This document shows positions 34,779 to 43,486 of a DNA stretch of 64,000 nt, piece after piece; the stretch's first letter is position 1; the number at the start of each line of letters is the position of its first letter. The translations under genes were made by a program, and so were the position numbers. Below the pieces are notes generated by a model that ran no database searches, was not told the DNA's origin, and worked only from the letters and a program-made list of their open reading frames with translations. The DNA is from Prevotella sp. E13-17 (GTDB lineage Bacteria; Bacteroidota; Bacteroidia; Bacteroidales; Bacteroidaceae), in the NCBI RefSeq assembly GCF_022024035.1, contig NZ_CP091787.1, positions 1,984,001 to 2,048,000 on the forward strand. The letters are read 5' to 3'.

Positions 34779-34786
34779 CAAAAGTA
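34779..34786 (-). promoter_or_regulatory. -7 element of the acetyltransferase A operon
   Basis: TACTTTTG on the minus strand, 18 bp before the ATG at 34760. Confidence 0.55.
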
Positions 34787-34803
34787 CGAAAAATCGGTCA
34801 TAA

Positions 34804-35226
34804 TTATGTGTTTTTGCCCCAGCAAGATTGTGGTAGAGGAACATTCTTGCGGTATCCCATGCCGGTGACATGACAGATGAGAACATCGTCCTGATTTGTC
34901 ACGCAGACTTCTACAGCGGGAATCTTATGATGGTCAGACACAAAGACGGCTTCAGCACGGAGGACGTCGTCTTCATGTGCAGAAGCAACAAACATGATTG
35001 AGTTGCTGATGCCAAAGGTAAGACGGCCGGAGGCATTCATCAATGCAGCAATGGCCAAGTCAGCCAACGTAAAGAGTGCCCCACCCTGACACACATTCCC
35101 GCCGTTGAGATGAGCATTGGTGACTGTCATCACGGCAACGGCATGCCTTTCGTTCACCTCTGTTATCTGGCAGCCAGTATTTGCAGCAAAACGATCTGTC
35201 TTATTCAATAATTCCTTGATTTCCAT
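34804..35226 (-). CDS. PaaI-like hotdog thioesterase
   Basis: About 140 residues from the ATG at 35226. Hotdog fold with the PaaI-family pattern: NAHLNGGNVCQGGALFTLAD near 39-58 (the catalytic HGG-type region has CQGG here instead of H-GG), then a YRKN C-terminus. It hydrolyses acyl-CoA thioesters; the substrate is unknown. A -7 box stands at 35310-35317 on the minus strand. Confidence 0.82.
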   Translation of the reverse strand: MEIKELLNKTDRFAANTGCQITEVNERHAVAVMTVTNAHLNGGNVCQGGALFTLADLAIAALMNASGRLTFGISNSIMFVASAHEDDVLRAEAVFVSDHHKIPAVEVCVTNQDDVLICHVTGMGYRKNVPLPQSCWGKNT

Positions 35227-35470
35227 AATAAACAACAACTAGTTTCTAATAATAATGGTATGAAGTCTATTTACTAATATCGATTTCTAATAATTCTCAA
35301 AATACAATGCAAAGATACTGATTATACCGCATCTTGTGATACTTTTACAAACAGTTTTAATTGTTATTATTGATAGACATTACAGAACTGCATGACGAAG
35401 AGAATCTGCAGATGCAGATAGAAGACCGTTTGGAGTTCGTCCTGCATGTGCCAGATGGAGTCGTAGCCTG

Positions 35471-36025
35471 TCAAATATTCTTTATAACCTTGCAAGGATT
35501 ACCTACGGCGACAGTATTCGATGGTATATCCTTTACCACCACTGAACCTGCACCTATTGAGACATTATCACCGATAGATACTCCTGGCAATATTGTTACG
35601 CTGCCGCCTATCCACACATTGTTGCCTATAGTGACAGACTTTGCCCATTCCTGACGACTGTTTCGCTCCACAGGGTCGGTGCTGTGACAAGCAGTGTAGA
35701 TGCTGACGTTAGGACCAATGAAACAGTCGTCGCCAATTGTGACAGGCGCCTCGTCAAGGACCGTAAAATTGAAGTTGGCAAAGAAGCGCTTACCAATGCT
35801 AATCTGTTTGCCATAGTCACAGCGGAAAGGTTGGTTGATAAGGAAATGATCGTCGCCGACATGACCGAACAGGTTCTTAATGATCTCCTTCATCCGCCGC
35901 GTTTCAGAAGGGCGAAGCGAATTATATTCAAAGATGATCTCCCTCGTTTCCGATAGCTCTTTCACTACTTCTGGATCAATGGCTGAGTATATCTCGCCTG
36001 CCAGCATTTTCTCTTTCTCTGTCAT
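35471..36025 (-). CDS. Maltose/galactoside O-acetyltransferase-like protein (copy B)
   Basis: About 184 residues from the ATG at 36025 (an in-frame TTG lies two codons earlier). Maa-type N-terminus (MTEKEKMLAGEIYSAIDPEV), hexapeptide beta-helix, catalytic histidine in IYTACHSTDPVERN, and VWIGGSVTILPGVSIGDNVS. It is closer to canonical maltose acetyltransferases than copy A. The space between it and the NimA-like gene holds a remnant of the small gene that precedes copy A. Confidence 0.9.
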   Translation of the reverse strand: MTEKEKMLAGEIYSAIDPEVVKELSETREIIFEYNSLRPSETRRMKEIIKNLFGHVGDDHFLINQPFRCDYGKQISIGKRFFANFNFTVLDEAPVTIGDDCFIGPNVSIYTACHSTDPVERNSRQEWAKSVTIGNNVWIGGSVTILPGVSIGDNVSIGAGSVVVKDIPSNTVAVGNPCKVIKNI

Positions 36026-36029
36026 ATCC

Positions 36030-36089
36030 AATTGTTATTGCTTTCTGAAAATCACCAAAATCATCCCAAAAGTCTTCTTGCTCAGGATT
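36030..36089 (-). pseudogene. Remnant of the acetyltransferase-linked hypothetical gene
   Basis: Reads NPEQEDFWDDFGDFQKAITI in a frame different from both neighbours. It matches the end of the 34419-34760 protein ([19 protein letters not shown]). Only the last 20 or so codons survive; its 5' part was replaced by the NimA-like gene. Confidence 0.65.
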
Positions 36090-36588
36090 GATGCTCTGCT
36101 CTCTGCCTAACCAGTTCAATCGCCTCTTTGCCAGTCAGATGTTCAATATCAAAACGGATAGCCAACATATGAGCGAGGCCACTTTCCATTTCTTTCTGCA
36201 GAGCTTCATCATGATGGGGATTATAGCGATTGCCCAACATACGCATGATGGCAACCTTCTCTGCATCATCCTCCACAATTCGGATTCTGCCAAAGGCTAT
36301 CACGCTACGAAAGTAGGTGGTGTACTTCTCGGGTCTCACGTCGTCCTGGTCTATGACGCAGAAAGAGGCCTTGTTGCACCTGCGGATGGCATCCACCTTA
36401 TGGCCCGCCACTGCACTATGAAAATATAGTTTGCCTCCGTCATAGACATAGCTAATGGGGACGGCATAGGGATAGTCGTTGTCGCCCAACAAAGCTAATG
36501 TGCCTGCCGTTGCCTTCTGCAGAATGGCAATACAGTCTGCGTCGGCCAGTTGCTGACGCTTGCGTCTCATATCTCTGAACTCACTCAT
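36082..36588 (-). CDS. NimA-like pyridoxamine-phosphate-oxidase-fold flavoprotein
   Basis: A 168-residue split-barrel FMN-binding protein. It shows the start MSEFRDMRRKRQQLADADCI, ALLGDNDYPYAVPISYVYDG, KLYFHSAVAGHKVDAIRR and FCVIDQDDVRPEKYTTYFRS, all close to the NimA/nitroimidazole-reductase group. Some of these proteins confer metronidazole resistance in Bacteroides, others are housekeeping; which applies cannot be decided here. A -7 box lies at 36639-36646. Confidence 0.85.
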   Translation of the reverse strand: MSEFRDMRRKRQQLADADCIAILQKATAGTLALLGDNDYPYAVPISYVYDGGKLYFHSAVAGHKVDAIRRCNKASFCVIDQDDVRPEKYTTYFRSVIAFGRIRIVEDDAEKVAIMRMLGNRYNPHHDEALQKEMESGLAHMLAIRFDIEHLTGKEAIELVRQRAEHQS

Positions 36589-36918
36589 ATCGTGGTATTG
36601 TGATGGGTATTTATTATTACTAGAACCAAATTTCCATGCAAAGATAGTAATTATTACGCAGAATAGCGTCGATTACAGTCAACAATCAGTCGGACATGAC
36701 AAACTTTCAGTCAATGTTTAAGGGAGTTTAAAGAATTGTCAGCATTGTTTAACCGAGTTTAAATTCCGTGCCAGTTTGGCAAGTCTTCCACTGCCTTGCC
36801 CCGCCCTGCTGCCTCGGGCACACACTTTGCACCACCTTTGATGAAAACCGGAGCGAAAGCCGAGGCAATCACAACAACAAAACATGTTAAACTAAAATAT
36901 AATTAGGAGGTATTGATT
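36589..36918. promoter_or_regulatory. Divergent regulatory region nimA-like / hsp20
   Basis: Holds TATCTTTG (minus, 36639-36646) for the NimA-like gene. On the hsp20 side two imperfect 20-bp direct repeats (AATGTTTAAGGGAGTTTAAA at 36713-36732 and a variant at 36744-36763) are spaced 31 bp apart. A strong AGGAGG (36905-36910) stands 8 bases before the hsp20 ATG, unusual for this phylum. Confidence 0.6.
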
Positions 36919-37341
36919 ATGTTACCAGTAATGTTTCAGAACAGTTGGATGCCAACAGTATTTGAGGATTTCTTGAACAATGATTGGATGCCTCGTGCCA
37001 ACAGTACAGCACCTGCAGTCAATGTCAAGGAGAACGACAAGAGCTACATCATGGAACTTGCAGCTCCTGGCATTAAGAAAGAATATTGCCGCGTAGGCAT
37101 CAACGATGAGGGCAACCTCACCATCGCCATTGAGAACAAGCAAGAGCACAAGCACGAAGATAGCCACCGCCACTATCTGCGTCGTGAGTTCAGCTACTCT
37201 AACTATGAACAGAGTTACACGCTGCCTGACGATGTTGTGCGTGATAAGATTTCTGCCAAGGTGGAAGATGGCATCTTGACCATCACGATGCCGAAGACCG
37301 AACCGAAGGAGAAAGTAACGAAAGCCATCGAGGTATCGTAA
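36919..37341 (+). CDS. Hsp20/alpha-crystallin small heat-shock protein
   Basis: About 140 residues from the ATG at 36919. The N-terminal arm (MLPVMFQNSWMPTVFEDFLN) is followed by the alpha-crystallin domain: VKENDKSYIMELAAPGIKKE, the histidine-rich loop KQEHKHEDSHRHYLRREFSY, and AKVEDGILTITMPK with the C-terminal extension KEKVTKAIEV. It holds unfolding proteins in the cytoplasm during stress. Single gene with a strong Shine-Dalgarno and a terminator. Confidence 0.95.
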   Translation: MLPVMFQNSWMPTVFEDFLNNDWMPRANSTAPAVNVKENDKSYIMELAAPGIKKEYCRVGINDEGNLTIAIENKQEHKHEDSHRHYLRREFSYSNYEQSYTLPDDVVRDKISAKVEDGILTITMPKTEPKEKVTKAIEVS

Positions 37342-37363
37342 TTAGATCGTATTACTCCAAAAA

Positions 37364-37404
37364 AGCCTCAACTTGTCATGAACAGGTTGGGGCTTTCTCT
37401 TTTG
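37364..37404 (+). terminator. hsp20 terminator
   Basis: AGCCTCAACTTGT / ACAGGTTGGGGCT stem (37364-37394) with a T-rich run. Confidence 0.85.
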
Positions 37405-37510
37405 TAATAATCAAGTTCCTCATATTGATACCTCATATTGAAACGTATCATGAAGCTATAAGAAAAAAGAATATGTCGATATAGAGAAGTCATGATTCCG
37501 AAAGCTGGGA

Positions 37511-38035
37511 CTAATCCCACGTCCAATGCTGGCGAAGCTCATCGGTCATCTGGTCCCAGTCGGCCATGGTAAACTCTCCAGGCCCCACCATCATGATGGT
37601 CATTTCTATATTTTCGTAGGTCTTGAAGAGACGACTGTCACGGAAGCCGTTGCGCAGGTAAAAGCTGTGCCGACGGCTTCTTTGTTCAGGATTGGGACAA
37701 GGATTCTGGCTAGGACTCTCCATATCCAGAACATTCGTTTGACCCGCATATTTCTTTATCAGCAGATTGAGTATTTGCTGACCAAGTCCTCGACCTCTCA
37801 GTTCTTCTTTCACAGCAAAGTACCAGAACCAGTTGGCTTTTGGTCTTGGATAAACAATGGTGAATCCAACTGGCTGGTTGTTATCCTCATAAACGGTAAA
37901 GTCGAGATGCATCTCGTCAATGAGCCTAACGAGGTGTTCCCAAGGAATCCGTTCGTTCTCAGGGAATGCCGTTTCATAGATTTGTTTAATCTGTATGTTA
38001 TCTGCTTGTGCGGAGGTTATTCTCTTTTCTATCAT
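37511..38035 (-). CDS. GNAT-family N-acetyltransferase
   Basis: A 174-residue GNAT protein: NQPVGFTIVYPRPKANWFWY and VKEELRGRGLGQQILNLLIK (acetyl-CoA-binding R/QxxGxG/A, here RGRGLG) near 80, and RRHSFYLRNGFRDSRLFKTY in the C-terminal half. The substrate is unknown. Its -7 box is TATCTTTG at 38089-38096 on the minus strand. Confidence 0.9.
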   Translation of the reverse strand: MIEKRITSAQADNIQIKQIYETAFPENERIPWEHLVRLIDEMHLDFTVYEDNNQPVGFTIVYPRPKANWFWYFAVKEELRGRGLGQQILNLLIKKYAGQTNVLDMESPSQNPCPNPEQRSRRHSFYLRNGFRDSRLFKTYENIEMTIMMVGPGEFTMADWDQMTDELRQHWTWD

Positions 38036-38088
38036 TATCTTTTGAAAATTATATTTTATATAGATGCGAATAGTTCCAAATATCTCTG

Positions 38089-38096
38089 CAAAGATA
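38089..38096 (-). promoter_or_regulatory. -7 element of GNAT gene
   Basis: TATCTTTG on the minus strand, back to back with the MBL gene promoter. Confidence 0.65.
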
Positions 38097-38118
38097 CTAA
38101 TTTTACCATATTTTGTGG

Positions 38119-38126
38119 TAACTTTG
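38119..38126 (+). promoter_or_regulatory. -7 element of MBL-fold gene
   Basis: TAACTTTG, 35 bp before the start codon. Confidence 0.65.
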
Positions 38127-38161
38127 CACCGAGTTTTAAATGTGTTTAGGTAATTTTTTGA

Positions 38162-38914
38162 ATGAAACTAACCTACGTTTTTCATAGTTGTTTCGTCCTT
38201 GAAGCAGAAAAGTCCATCCTGCTATTCGACTATTGGATGGACCCCAAAAATGTTGTCGCTCCATTTCTTAAGAAAGAGAAAAACATCTATGTGTTCTCCA
38301 GTCACTTTCACGAAGACCACTTCAACAGAACAATCTTCGAGTGGAGAAAACAGCGCCAAGACATCATCTATATATTATCTAAGGACATATATAGACATCG
38401 AAGAGCCCAGAAGGAAGATGCTGACGTATGGCTGGCAAAGGGCGGAACATGGACAGACGGCACTTTGTCTGTATGGGCATCAGGCAGCACAGACAGCGGC
38501 GTGTCTTGGATTATAGAAACAGAAGGAAAACGCATCTTCCATGCAGGCGACCTGAACAACTGGTACGCGAGATTCCTGCAGGATGCTAAACCTGGAGAAA
38601 CCATCTATAGTGAGGAGTTTGATGAGGAGATAGACCCGATAGCTCACGAGAAACAATACCTGGGTGAACTGAAGGACATCCGCAAGATAACGGATAGCTT
38701 CGATGTGGTGATGTTTCCTGTTGACGGACGTATTGGTAATGGCTATACCCTCGGTGCCCGACAATTCACAGATCGCTTCAAAGTTGGACTCCTTGTTCCC
38801 ATGCACTTCGTAGCCTGTGGTTTTGAGTCAGCTTGGCGCATGAAGGAGTTTACCAATGAGAAAGATGTTGCTTTCTGGCCTATCAGCAGAGAGGGCGACA
38901 CGATTGAGGTGTGA
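38162..38914 (+). CDS. MBL-fold metallo-hydrolase
   Basis: A 250-residue metallo-beta-lactamase-fold protein. The metal motif is SSHFHEDHFN (HxHxDH) near 46-55; a further ligand lies in IFHAGDLNNW near 126-135 and a C-terminal histidine in VPMHFVACG near 220. It resembles the UlaG-like group with small substrates or no known substrate. Single gene divergent from a GNAT gene. Confidence 0.88.
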   Translation: MKLTYVFHSCFVLEAEKSILLFDYWMDPKNVVAPFLKKEKNIYVFSSHFHEDHFNRTIFEWRKQRQDIIYILSKDIYRHRRAQKEDADVWLAKGGTWTDGTLSVWASGSTDSGVSWIIETEGKRIFHAGDLNNWYARFLQDAKPGETIYSEEFDEEIDPIAHEKQYLGELKDIRKITDSFDVVMFPVDGRIGNGYTLGARQFTDRFKVGLLVPMHFVACGFESAWRMKEFTNEKDVAFWPISREGDTIEV

Positions 38915-38976
38915 TCAACCAGCAAAAGCCTAACACATATCAGCCATGAACACTACTTATACAGGAATTACCCAAA

Positions 38977-39468
38977 TCAAGCAAGAACAGAAGCGATGAG
39001 CGAATATAGATAAGCGCCAAATGAGATCAGCACCCACATCATCAGTACAATGAGGAGCAAGAGAAACAGAAGGACGACAACCGACTGCAGCGCACGCTGG
39101 TTGACTTGCTTGATGACTGTCTCATCGCCATCAACAAAACCCTGAATCATGTTCAGGTTCTTTGTGTTGGCACAATGAAAGATGTCTATAACATCGCCAA
39201 TAAAGAACGGTATCATGCCTAAGAGAACATCTCTGAGGGCATTGTTCAGAACAGCCAACGTCAGCGGGATGCTCTTGACAATGAAAAGTGAGAAATAGAC
39301 AAACGGCAACACGGAAACAAGTGCTACGACATCGCCCCACCCCGGAATTAGTCCAATGATGGCATCCAGATAATAGCGATCCAGATAGCGTGTGAGAATG
39401 GTCATGATCCTATAAGCCTTATTGCTCATCAGGTTCTGACGTCGTTCCAATCGTTTTGTTTCATTCAT
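38977..39468 (-). CDS. DUF4112 membrane protein
   Basis: A 163-residue protein of the DUF4112 family, recognised by LDAIIGLIPGWGDVVALVSV and the later MIPFFIGDVIDIFHCANTKN. It has two or three hydrophobic segments including a C-terminal one (VVVLLFLLLLIVLMMWVLIS). Function unknown. A -7 box lies at 39534-39541 on the minus strand. Confidence 0.88.
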   Translation of the reverse strand: MNETKRLERRQNLMSNKAYRIMTILTRYLDRYYLDAIIGLIPGWGDVVALVSVLPFVYFSLFIVKSIPLTLAVLNNALRDVLLGMIPFFIGDVIDIFHCANTKNLNMIQGFVDGDETVIKQVNQRALQSVVVLLFLLLLIVLMMWVLISFGAYLYSLIASVLA

Positions 39469-39598
39469 TTGATACCTATGTTTTTTGCAAGCACTGCTTC
39501 AACTTGATAGCAGGTGGTGTTTATGAGTCTCTGCAAAGATACATCAATTTTCGTTTAATCATGATATTTTCACATCAGAATTTTCATGCAACACAACC

Positions 39599-39925
39599 TT
39601 ACTTTTCTGCTTTTTTCGGTTTTTCCTCAATCACCGGAGTCACCTCCATATATGAATCCATACGAACAACTTGCCCTTCCTTAAACTCTATTTTTATCAC
39701 ACTATAGTCATGGTATAACGGGATGGTGCGATACTCCCATGTCTCGCTATTATCATGAAAACTTAGATAGAAATTACTGCCGAGAATGTTTCTCACTTCT
39801 TGGCTTGTCATTCCCGCTTTAATGCTTTGTGCTCGCTCTTGTATGGGTGGACATAACAGTACACCACAGGAGCTTAGCATCATGGTTAACATGACTAACA
39901 AAGAAAGGTTTTTAATTGTATTCAT
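39599..39925 (-). CDS. Small lipoprotein with BamE/SmpA-like fold
   Basis: About 108 residues from the ATG at 39925. Lipobox in MLTMMLSSCGV. The mature part shows the BamE/OmlA-type motif SIKAGMTSQEVRNILGSNFY followed by ETWEYR and beta strands, then a lysine/glutamate tail. It is probably one of the many Bacteroidetes lipoproteins with this fold rather than BamE itself. Confidence 0.75.
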   Translation of the reverse strand: MNTIKNLSLLVMLTMMLSSCGVLLCPPIQERAQSIKAGMTSQEVRNILGSNFYLSFHDNSETWEYRTIPLYHDYSVIKIEFKEGQVVRMDSYMEVTPVIEEKPKKAEK

Positions 39926-40157
39926 TGTCATATTGATTTAATATTTTCAGTCTGTTCTGATAATACAAAATTAACATAAAGTATTCCAACCTCCAATTCT
40001 TTTTCCCTATGCGCTTGTAGGGAAATCCCTATTGTTCCCAAACACGAGATATAGTCGTTAAACAGGAAAACGAATGAGAAATTTGTTTAATAGAAGAAAT
40101 ATGTTTATATTTGCAGAGTATTACTATTAACAAACATAAAGACAAGGAGATTTCATT

Positions 40158-40430
40158 ATGGAATTCATGAAAAGATTCGATTTAAACTTTGTATGTAGAG
40201 TGTTTGAATGGCTTGCTATCATAGTCTTCTGCTTCGGTATCTTTGTTTCCCTAATTATGGCAATTATAACTACAGTATATGGGAATTTTGCAACTTTTTG
40301 GGGAACATTAATTGCCGGAACTATCTATTCCTTCTTATCTGCAGTATTCTTTCTTTTTCTCTCTCGTATTGGAGATGCAATAGATGATATAAGAAACAAA
40401 ATCTGCTTTACGGACAACGCAACAGAATGA
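40158..40430 (+). CDS. Small membrane protein (90 residues)
   Basis: Two hydrophobic segments (WLAIIVFCFGIFVSLIMAII near 18-38 and FWGTLIAGTIYSFLSAVFFL near 46-66), then a short polar tail. No family recognised. A+T-rich. AAGGAG at 40143-40148 lies near the ATG and a strong terminator follows, which supports it as a gene. Confidence 0.65.
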   Translation: MEFMKRFDLNFVCRVFEWLAIIVFCFGIFVSLIMAIITTVYGNFATFWGTLIAGTIYSFLSAVFFLFLSRIGDAIDDIRNKICFTDNATE

Positions 40431-40438
40431 GGCAGAAA

Positions 40439-40476
40439 CAGAGTGCACAGCAGAACCAGCCCTGCTGTGCACTCTG
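40439..40476. terminator. Terminator between convergent genes
   Basis: CAGAGTGCACAGCAG / CTGCTGTGCACTCTG perfect 15-bp stem with an 8-nt loop. Confidence 0.88.
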
Positions 40477-40517
40477 CCTTAGCAATGTCCTGCCGAAGGT
40501 CTTTTTAGAATCTATTG

Positions 40518-42242
40518 TTAATATCCAGGATTTTGCATCAATCTTGGATTGGTCATGATGTCCATGTAGGGAATGGGCATCAGCAGTTCAAAATCATAGC
40601 AACCTGTCACATCTTGCGCTTTGCCGGTACGCTTGAGGAACGCCCAATAGCCGTAGTCCGTATAATCAGAAGCATGCCAGAATGAATCAATATCTTCGTC
40701 AAGGACACCATCTTTGTTGAGGTCGATGGTGGGTAGCATCAGTCCATCCTTACTGCCCGCGCTTTCATAGAGATAAAGGTCAACATGCATCAGAGTATAG
40801 ACTGGACAATAGTTGTTTTGCGGAGCATACAATGCCCAAATAAATCGACTGTCGAGATTGGTCGAGACAGAACGCATATTGCTATATCTGGATCTGTCGA
40901 TCTGATTCAACGTTGCTACAGCCTGCGACTTACTGCCTAATGCCATCAGTAGCTCGGCTTTCAGCATGCGTCCGGCGTCTCTGTTGAAACACAATCGTCC
41001 GTTTTCTATTTCATCAATTGAAGGAAGAGCATCAACAACATCATTAATCTCATCGAAGGCAAATTGTAGTACCACCAACTGACTGGATGGCTCAAAATTA
41101 GAGTTATCAACACTAACGACTTCTTTGACAAGAGGAACATTTCCCCAGAGCATAGCCAGATTATAGTTGACAAAAGCTCTCAGTGCCCTCAGCTCGGCAA
41201 TCATGGTGCCACCCTCCTGATTGCCAAAAGAACTTAATATCATCTCTTTTTTATCAAGTACGAGATTAATTCTGTTGACGATCTGGTATGCATATTGCCA
41301 TGCGTTGCTAACTGTGGCAGAATTGGGGGTGATCTGATGAACAGTAGAAGGACTGATTCTCACTTCTTCGAGCTTAAGTTGCGCCTTCTCAAATTCCGCA
41401 CAAGTGGCATAGCAACTATTGTATATGCTAAGTATTTGTTCTTTAGAGCCAAACATATCCTCCTCTATAGTTACCGAATTGGGGATACTCTCCTTGTCCA
41501 AAACGACCTCTGCTTGCAGATTGTCATCAAGCGTTCCGTCTATCCTGACTTTTATCTCGTTGTCATTAGCTGCCAAAAGCGTATAAACAAACATCGGTTC
41601 TTCGGTCTGCTGATAGTAGGTCTCTACTCTTCCATTGTTTATGCGCCAAGCTGTTTCCATAGAATGAAAAGCCTCACAAGTGCCGTCTTCTTTGAAGCGG
41701 ATGGTCTTACCTTCCGTGATTTGACTATCTGAACCTCTTTTTATGCTGACACTCATCACTTTCCATTGGAAGTCACCTGCAATGATTTCTTTTGTGAATG
41801 CCTTTTCTGTTGGAACGACACTACTTTCACGCTCAAAGATATAACGGAACGTGACACCATTGTTGGCCGTTCCGTCCCAGGTCATACGGTCGCCGCTGAT
41901 ACTGACATTTATGAGAAAGATGCCTCCAGCATCACTGCGTGCCGTAATCTTATTGCCGCTGACCACGTAAGTGCCTGTATATCCAAATGTGGGTGCAGTC
42001 GAAGTATATGTACCATTGGGACTGATGGTAATCTCCTTACCAATCATCAGCCCTTGATAGGTCTCTCCATACTGGGTGTCAACACTCTGTGTGCACATCC
42101 ACGTGCCAGACGCTTTGATAATCAGGTCATCGTCAGAAAGAGTGCCGTCTTTCTCTTCGTCATCACCACACGATGCAATCATCGACCCCATCAGAATAGC
42201 AATGAGCAGGCTCAAAAGTCTGAAATGTTTTAGATAATTCAT
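40518..42242 (-). CDS. Lipoprotein with two lipocalin-like domains and a SusD-like domain
   Basis: A 574-residue lipoprotein (signal LLIAILMGSMIASCGDD, cysteine near 25). Residues about 45-140 and 155-250 are lipocalin-like domains (ASGTWMC; KVMSVSIKRG). From about 255 to the end it is SusD/RagB-like: AQLKLEEVR, LRALRAFVNYNLAMLWGNVP near 350, and the typical end LLMPIPYMDIMTNPRLMQNP. SusD proteins bind glycans at the surface and normally pair with a SusC TonB-dependent transporter, but none is adjacent. The fusion with lipocalin domains is unusual. Confidence 0.8.
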   Translation of the reverse strand: MNYLKHFRLLSLLIAILMGSMIASCGDDEEKDGTLSDDDLIIKASGTWMCTQSVDTQYGETYQGLMIGKEITISPNGTYTSTAPTFGYTGTYVVSGNKITARSDAGGIFLINVSISGDRMTWDGTANNGVTFRYIFERESSVVPTEKAFTKEIIAGDFQWKVMSVSIKRGSDSQITEGKTIRFKEDGTCEAFHSMETAWRINNGRVETYYQQTEEPMFVYTLLAANDNEIKVRIDGTLDDNLQAEVVLDKESIPNSVTIEEDMFGSKEQILSIYNSCYATCAEFEKAQLKLEEVRISPSTVHQITPNSATVSNAWQYAYQIVNRINLVLDKKEMILSSFGNQEGGTMIAELRALRAFVNYNLAMLWGNVPLVKEVVSVDNSNFEPSSQLVVLQFAFDEINDVVDALPSIDEIENGRLCFNRDAGRMLKAELLMALGSKSQAVATLNQIDRSRYSNMRSVSTNLDSRFIWALYAPQNNYCPVYTLMHVDLYLYESAGSKDGLMLPTIDLNKDGVLDEDIDSFWHASDYTDYGYWAFLKRTGKAQDVTGCYDFELLMPIPYMDIMTNPRLMQNPGY

Positions 42243-42296
42243 AGTTTGATTTAATATACAACTGACTGAATAAATTGTCTTATATTTGTGTAGAAG

Positions 42297-42614
42297 CTAT
42301 TTCTTTCTTTTCTTTGGTTCAGGCAATGCCTTGCAGGTCTCGCGAACCAGCGCAGAGAGATAGTCACGGTCATCGATATCGACCATATAGAAATAGTTCT
42401 TGGCGCCTGGATACGGAGGCCGCTCATCTACCCGTTTTAACATAGCACGGACCGCCTCGGTGGGTTTTAGATAGAAACAGTCGTCGCATATCAGCCCAAA
42501 GATTTTTCCATCGCAATAGATGCCATAATCACCAAACATCTTTTTGGTGACAATATCGCCTGCTCCACTACACTGGTCAGCGATATACAGAACAAAGTCT
42601 TCACTGCATGCCAT
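42297..42614 (-). CDS. TfoX N-terminal-domain protein
   Basis: A 105-residue protein with the TfoX/Sxy N-terminal domain only: VTKKMFGDYGIYCDGKIFGL, then FYLKPTEAVRAML and PYPGAKNYFYMVD. In Bacteroidetes such single-domain proteins are common and not linked to competence. A -7 box lies at 42636-42643 on the minus strand. Confidence 0.9.
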   Translation of the reverse strand: MACSEDFVLYIADQCSGAGDIVTKKMFGDYGIYCDGKIFGLICDDCFYLKPTEAVRAMLKRVDERPPYPGAKNYFYMVDIDDRDYLSALVRETCKALPEPKKRKK

Positions 42615-42695
42615 ATATGATTAGTTTCTTTTTTGCAAAGATACAAATAATAGCGGATATTTTTGTACTTTTGCATCACAAAAAGAGACGAAAAG

Positions 42696-43283
42696 ATGAA
42701 GATTCTATTCCTACACGGATTCTTTGCCAGCGGACAATGCGTGCCTGCAGAAGCACTCAGGGAGGCTTTCAGAGATAAAGCAGAAGTGCTGACACCCGAT
42801 CTGCCTATACACCCCGAGGAAGCCCTGAAGTTCATTCGCAAACTAATCGAACGAGAGAAGCCTCAGGTGTTGGTGGGTAACAGTTGTGGCGCCTTCTATG
42901 CCCAAATGGTGGCCTCCGAAGTTGCTCTGCCTGCTCTGCTTGGCAACCCCTATTTCAAGATGACGGAATTTTTGAAAACGAGAATCGGTGCTCACCAATA
43001 CAAATCGCCACGCAAAGATGGTCTTCAAGACTTTGTCATCGATGCACAACTCATCACAGAGTTTACCCAAACAGAAGCTCGCCAGTTTGACAACTATAAT
43101 CCTACATGCAAAGAGAATATCTGGGGCATTTTCGGTGAACAAGACACTTTGGCGCACTTTGAACCACTGTTTCAGCATTACTACAGCCATTCATATCACT
43201 TCCCTGGCGGACATACGCCCACGGCAGATGAAGTTCACCTATACTATGTTCCACTCATTGAAAAGTTGCTGAAGGTCGTTTGA
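42696..43283 (+). CDS. YqiA/UPF0227-like alpha/beta-hydrolase
   Basis: About 195 residues from the ATG at 42696 (the -7 box TACTTTTG at 42666-42673 excludes the longer frame). It begins KILFLHGFFASG, with the nucleophile region VLVGNSCGAFYA (G-N-S-C-G elbow), an acid in GIFGEQDTLAHF and a histidine in FPGGHTPTADEV. The YqiA family has esterase activity towards short acyl esters; the physiological substrate is unknown. Confidence 0.88.
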   Translation: MKILFLHGFFASGQCVPAEALREAFRDKAEVLTPDLPIHPEEALKFIRKLIEREKPQVLVGNSCGAFYAQMVASEVALPALLGNPYFKMTEFLKTRIGAHQYKSPRKDGLQDFVIDAQLITEFTQTEARQFDNYNPTCKENIWGIFGEQDTLAHFEPLFQHYYSHSYHFPGGHTPTADEVHLYYVPLIEKLLKVV

Positions 43284-43365
43284 TTGTTTTAAATGAAAAC
43301 GATAGTGGCTGCATGACATAAATAAAGTGCCGCTTTAGCTATACTATACGACACTTCACAAACAA

Positions 43366-43405
43366 AAGAATCCCCAACCTGTCAACAGACAAGTTAGGGA
43401 TTCTT
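43366..43405. terminator. Terminator
   Basis: AAGAATCCCCAACCTGTC pairs with GACAAGTTAGGGATTCTT (two mismatches) around a 4-nt loop, between the convergent hydrolase and serA genes. Confidence 0.8.
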
Positions 43406-43486
43406 AGATGAAATGGTTTAGTTTTGGCTTACGCCACAAACTAATCCAAGTTCTTATTTGTACTGAAATACAACGATTCTAAGTGA

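Noticed and set aside
41295-41732. 145-codon plus-strand ORF opposite the SusD-like gene
   Set aside because: Antisense shadow of a well-supported gene, with no domain or promoter.
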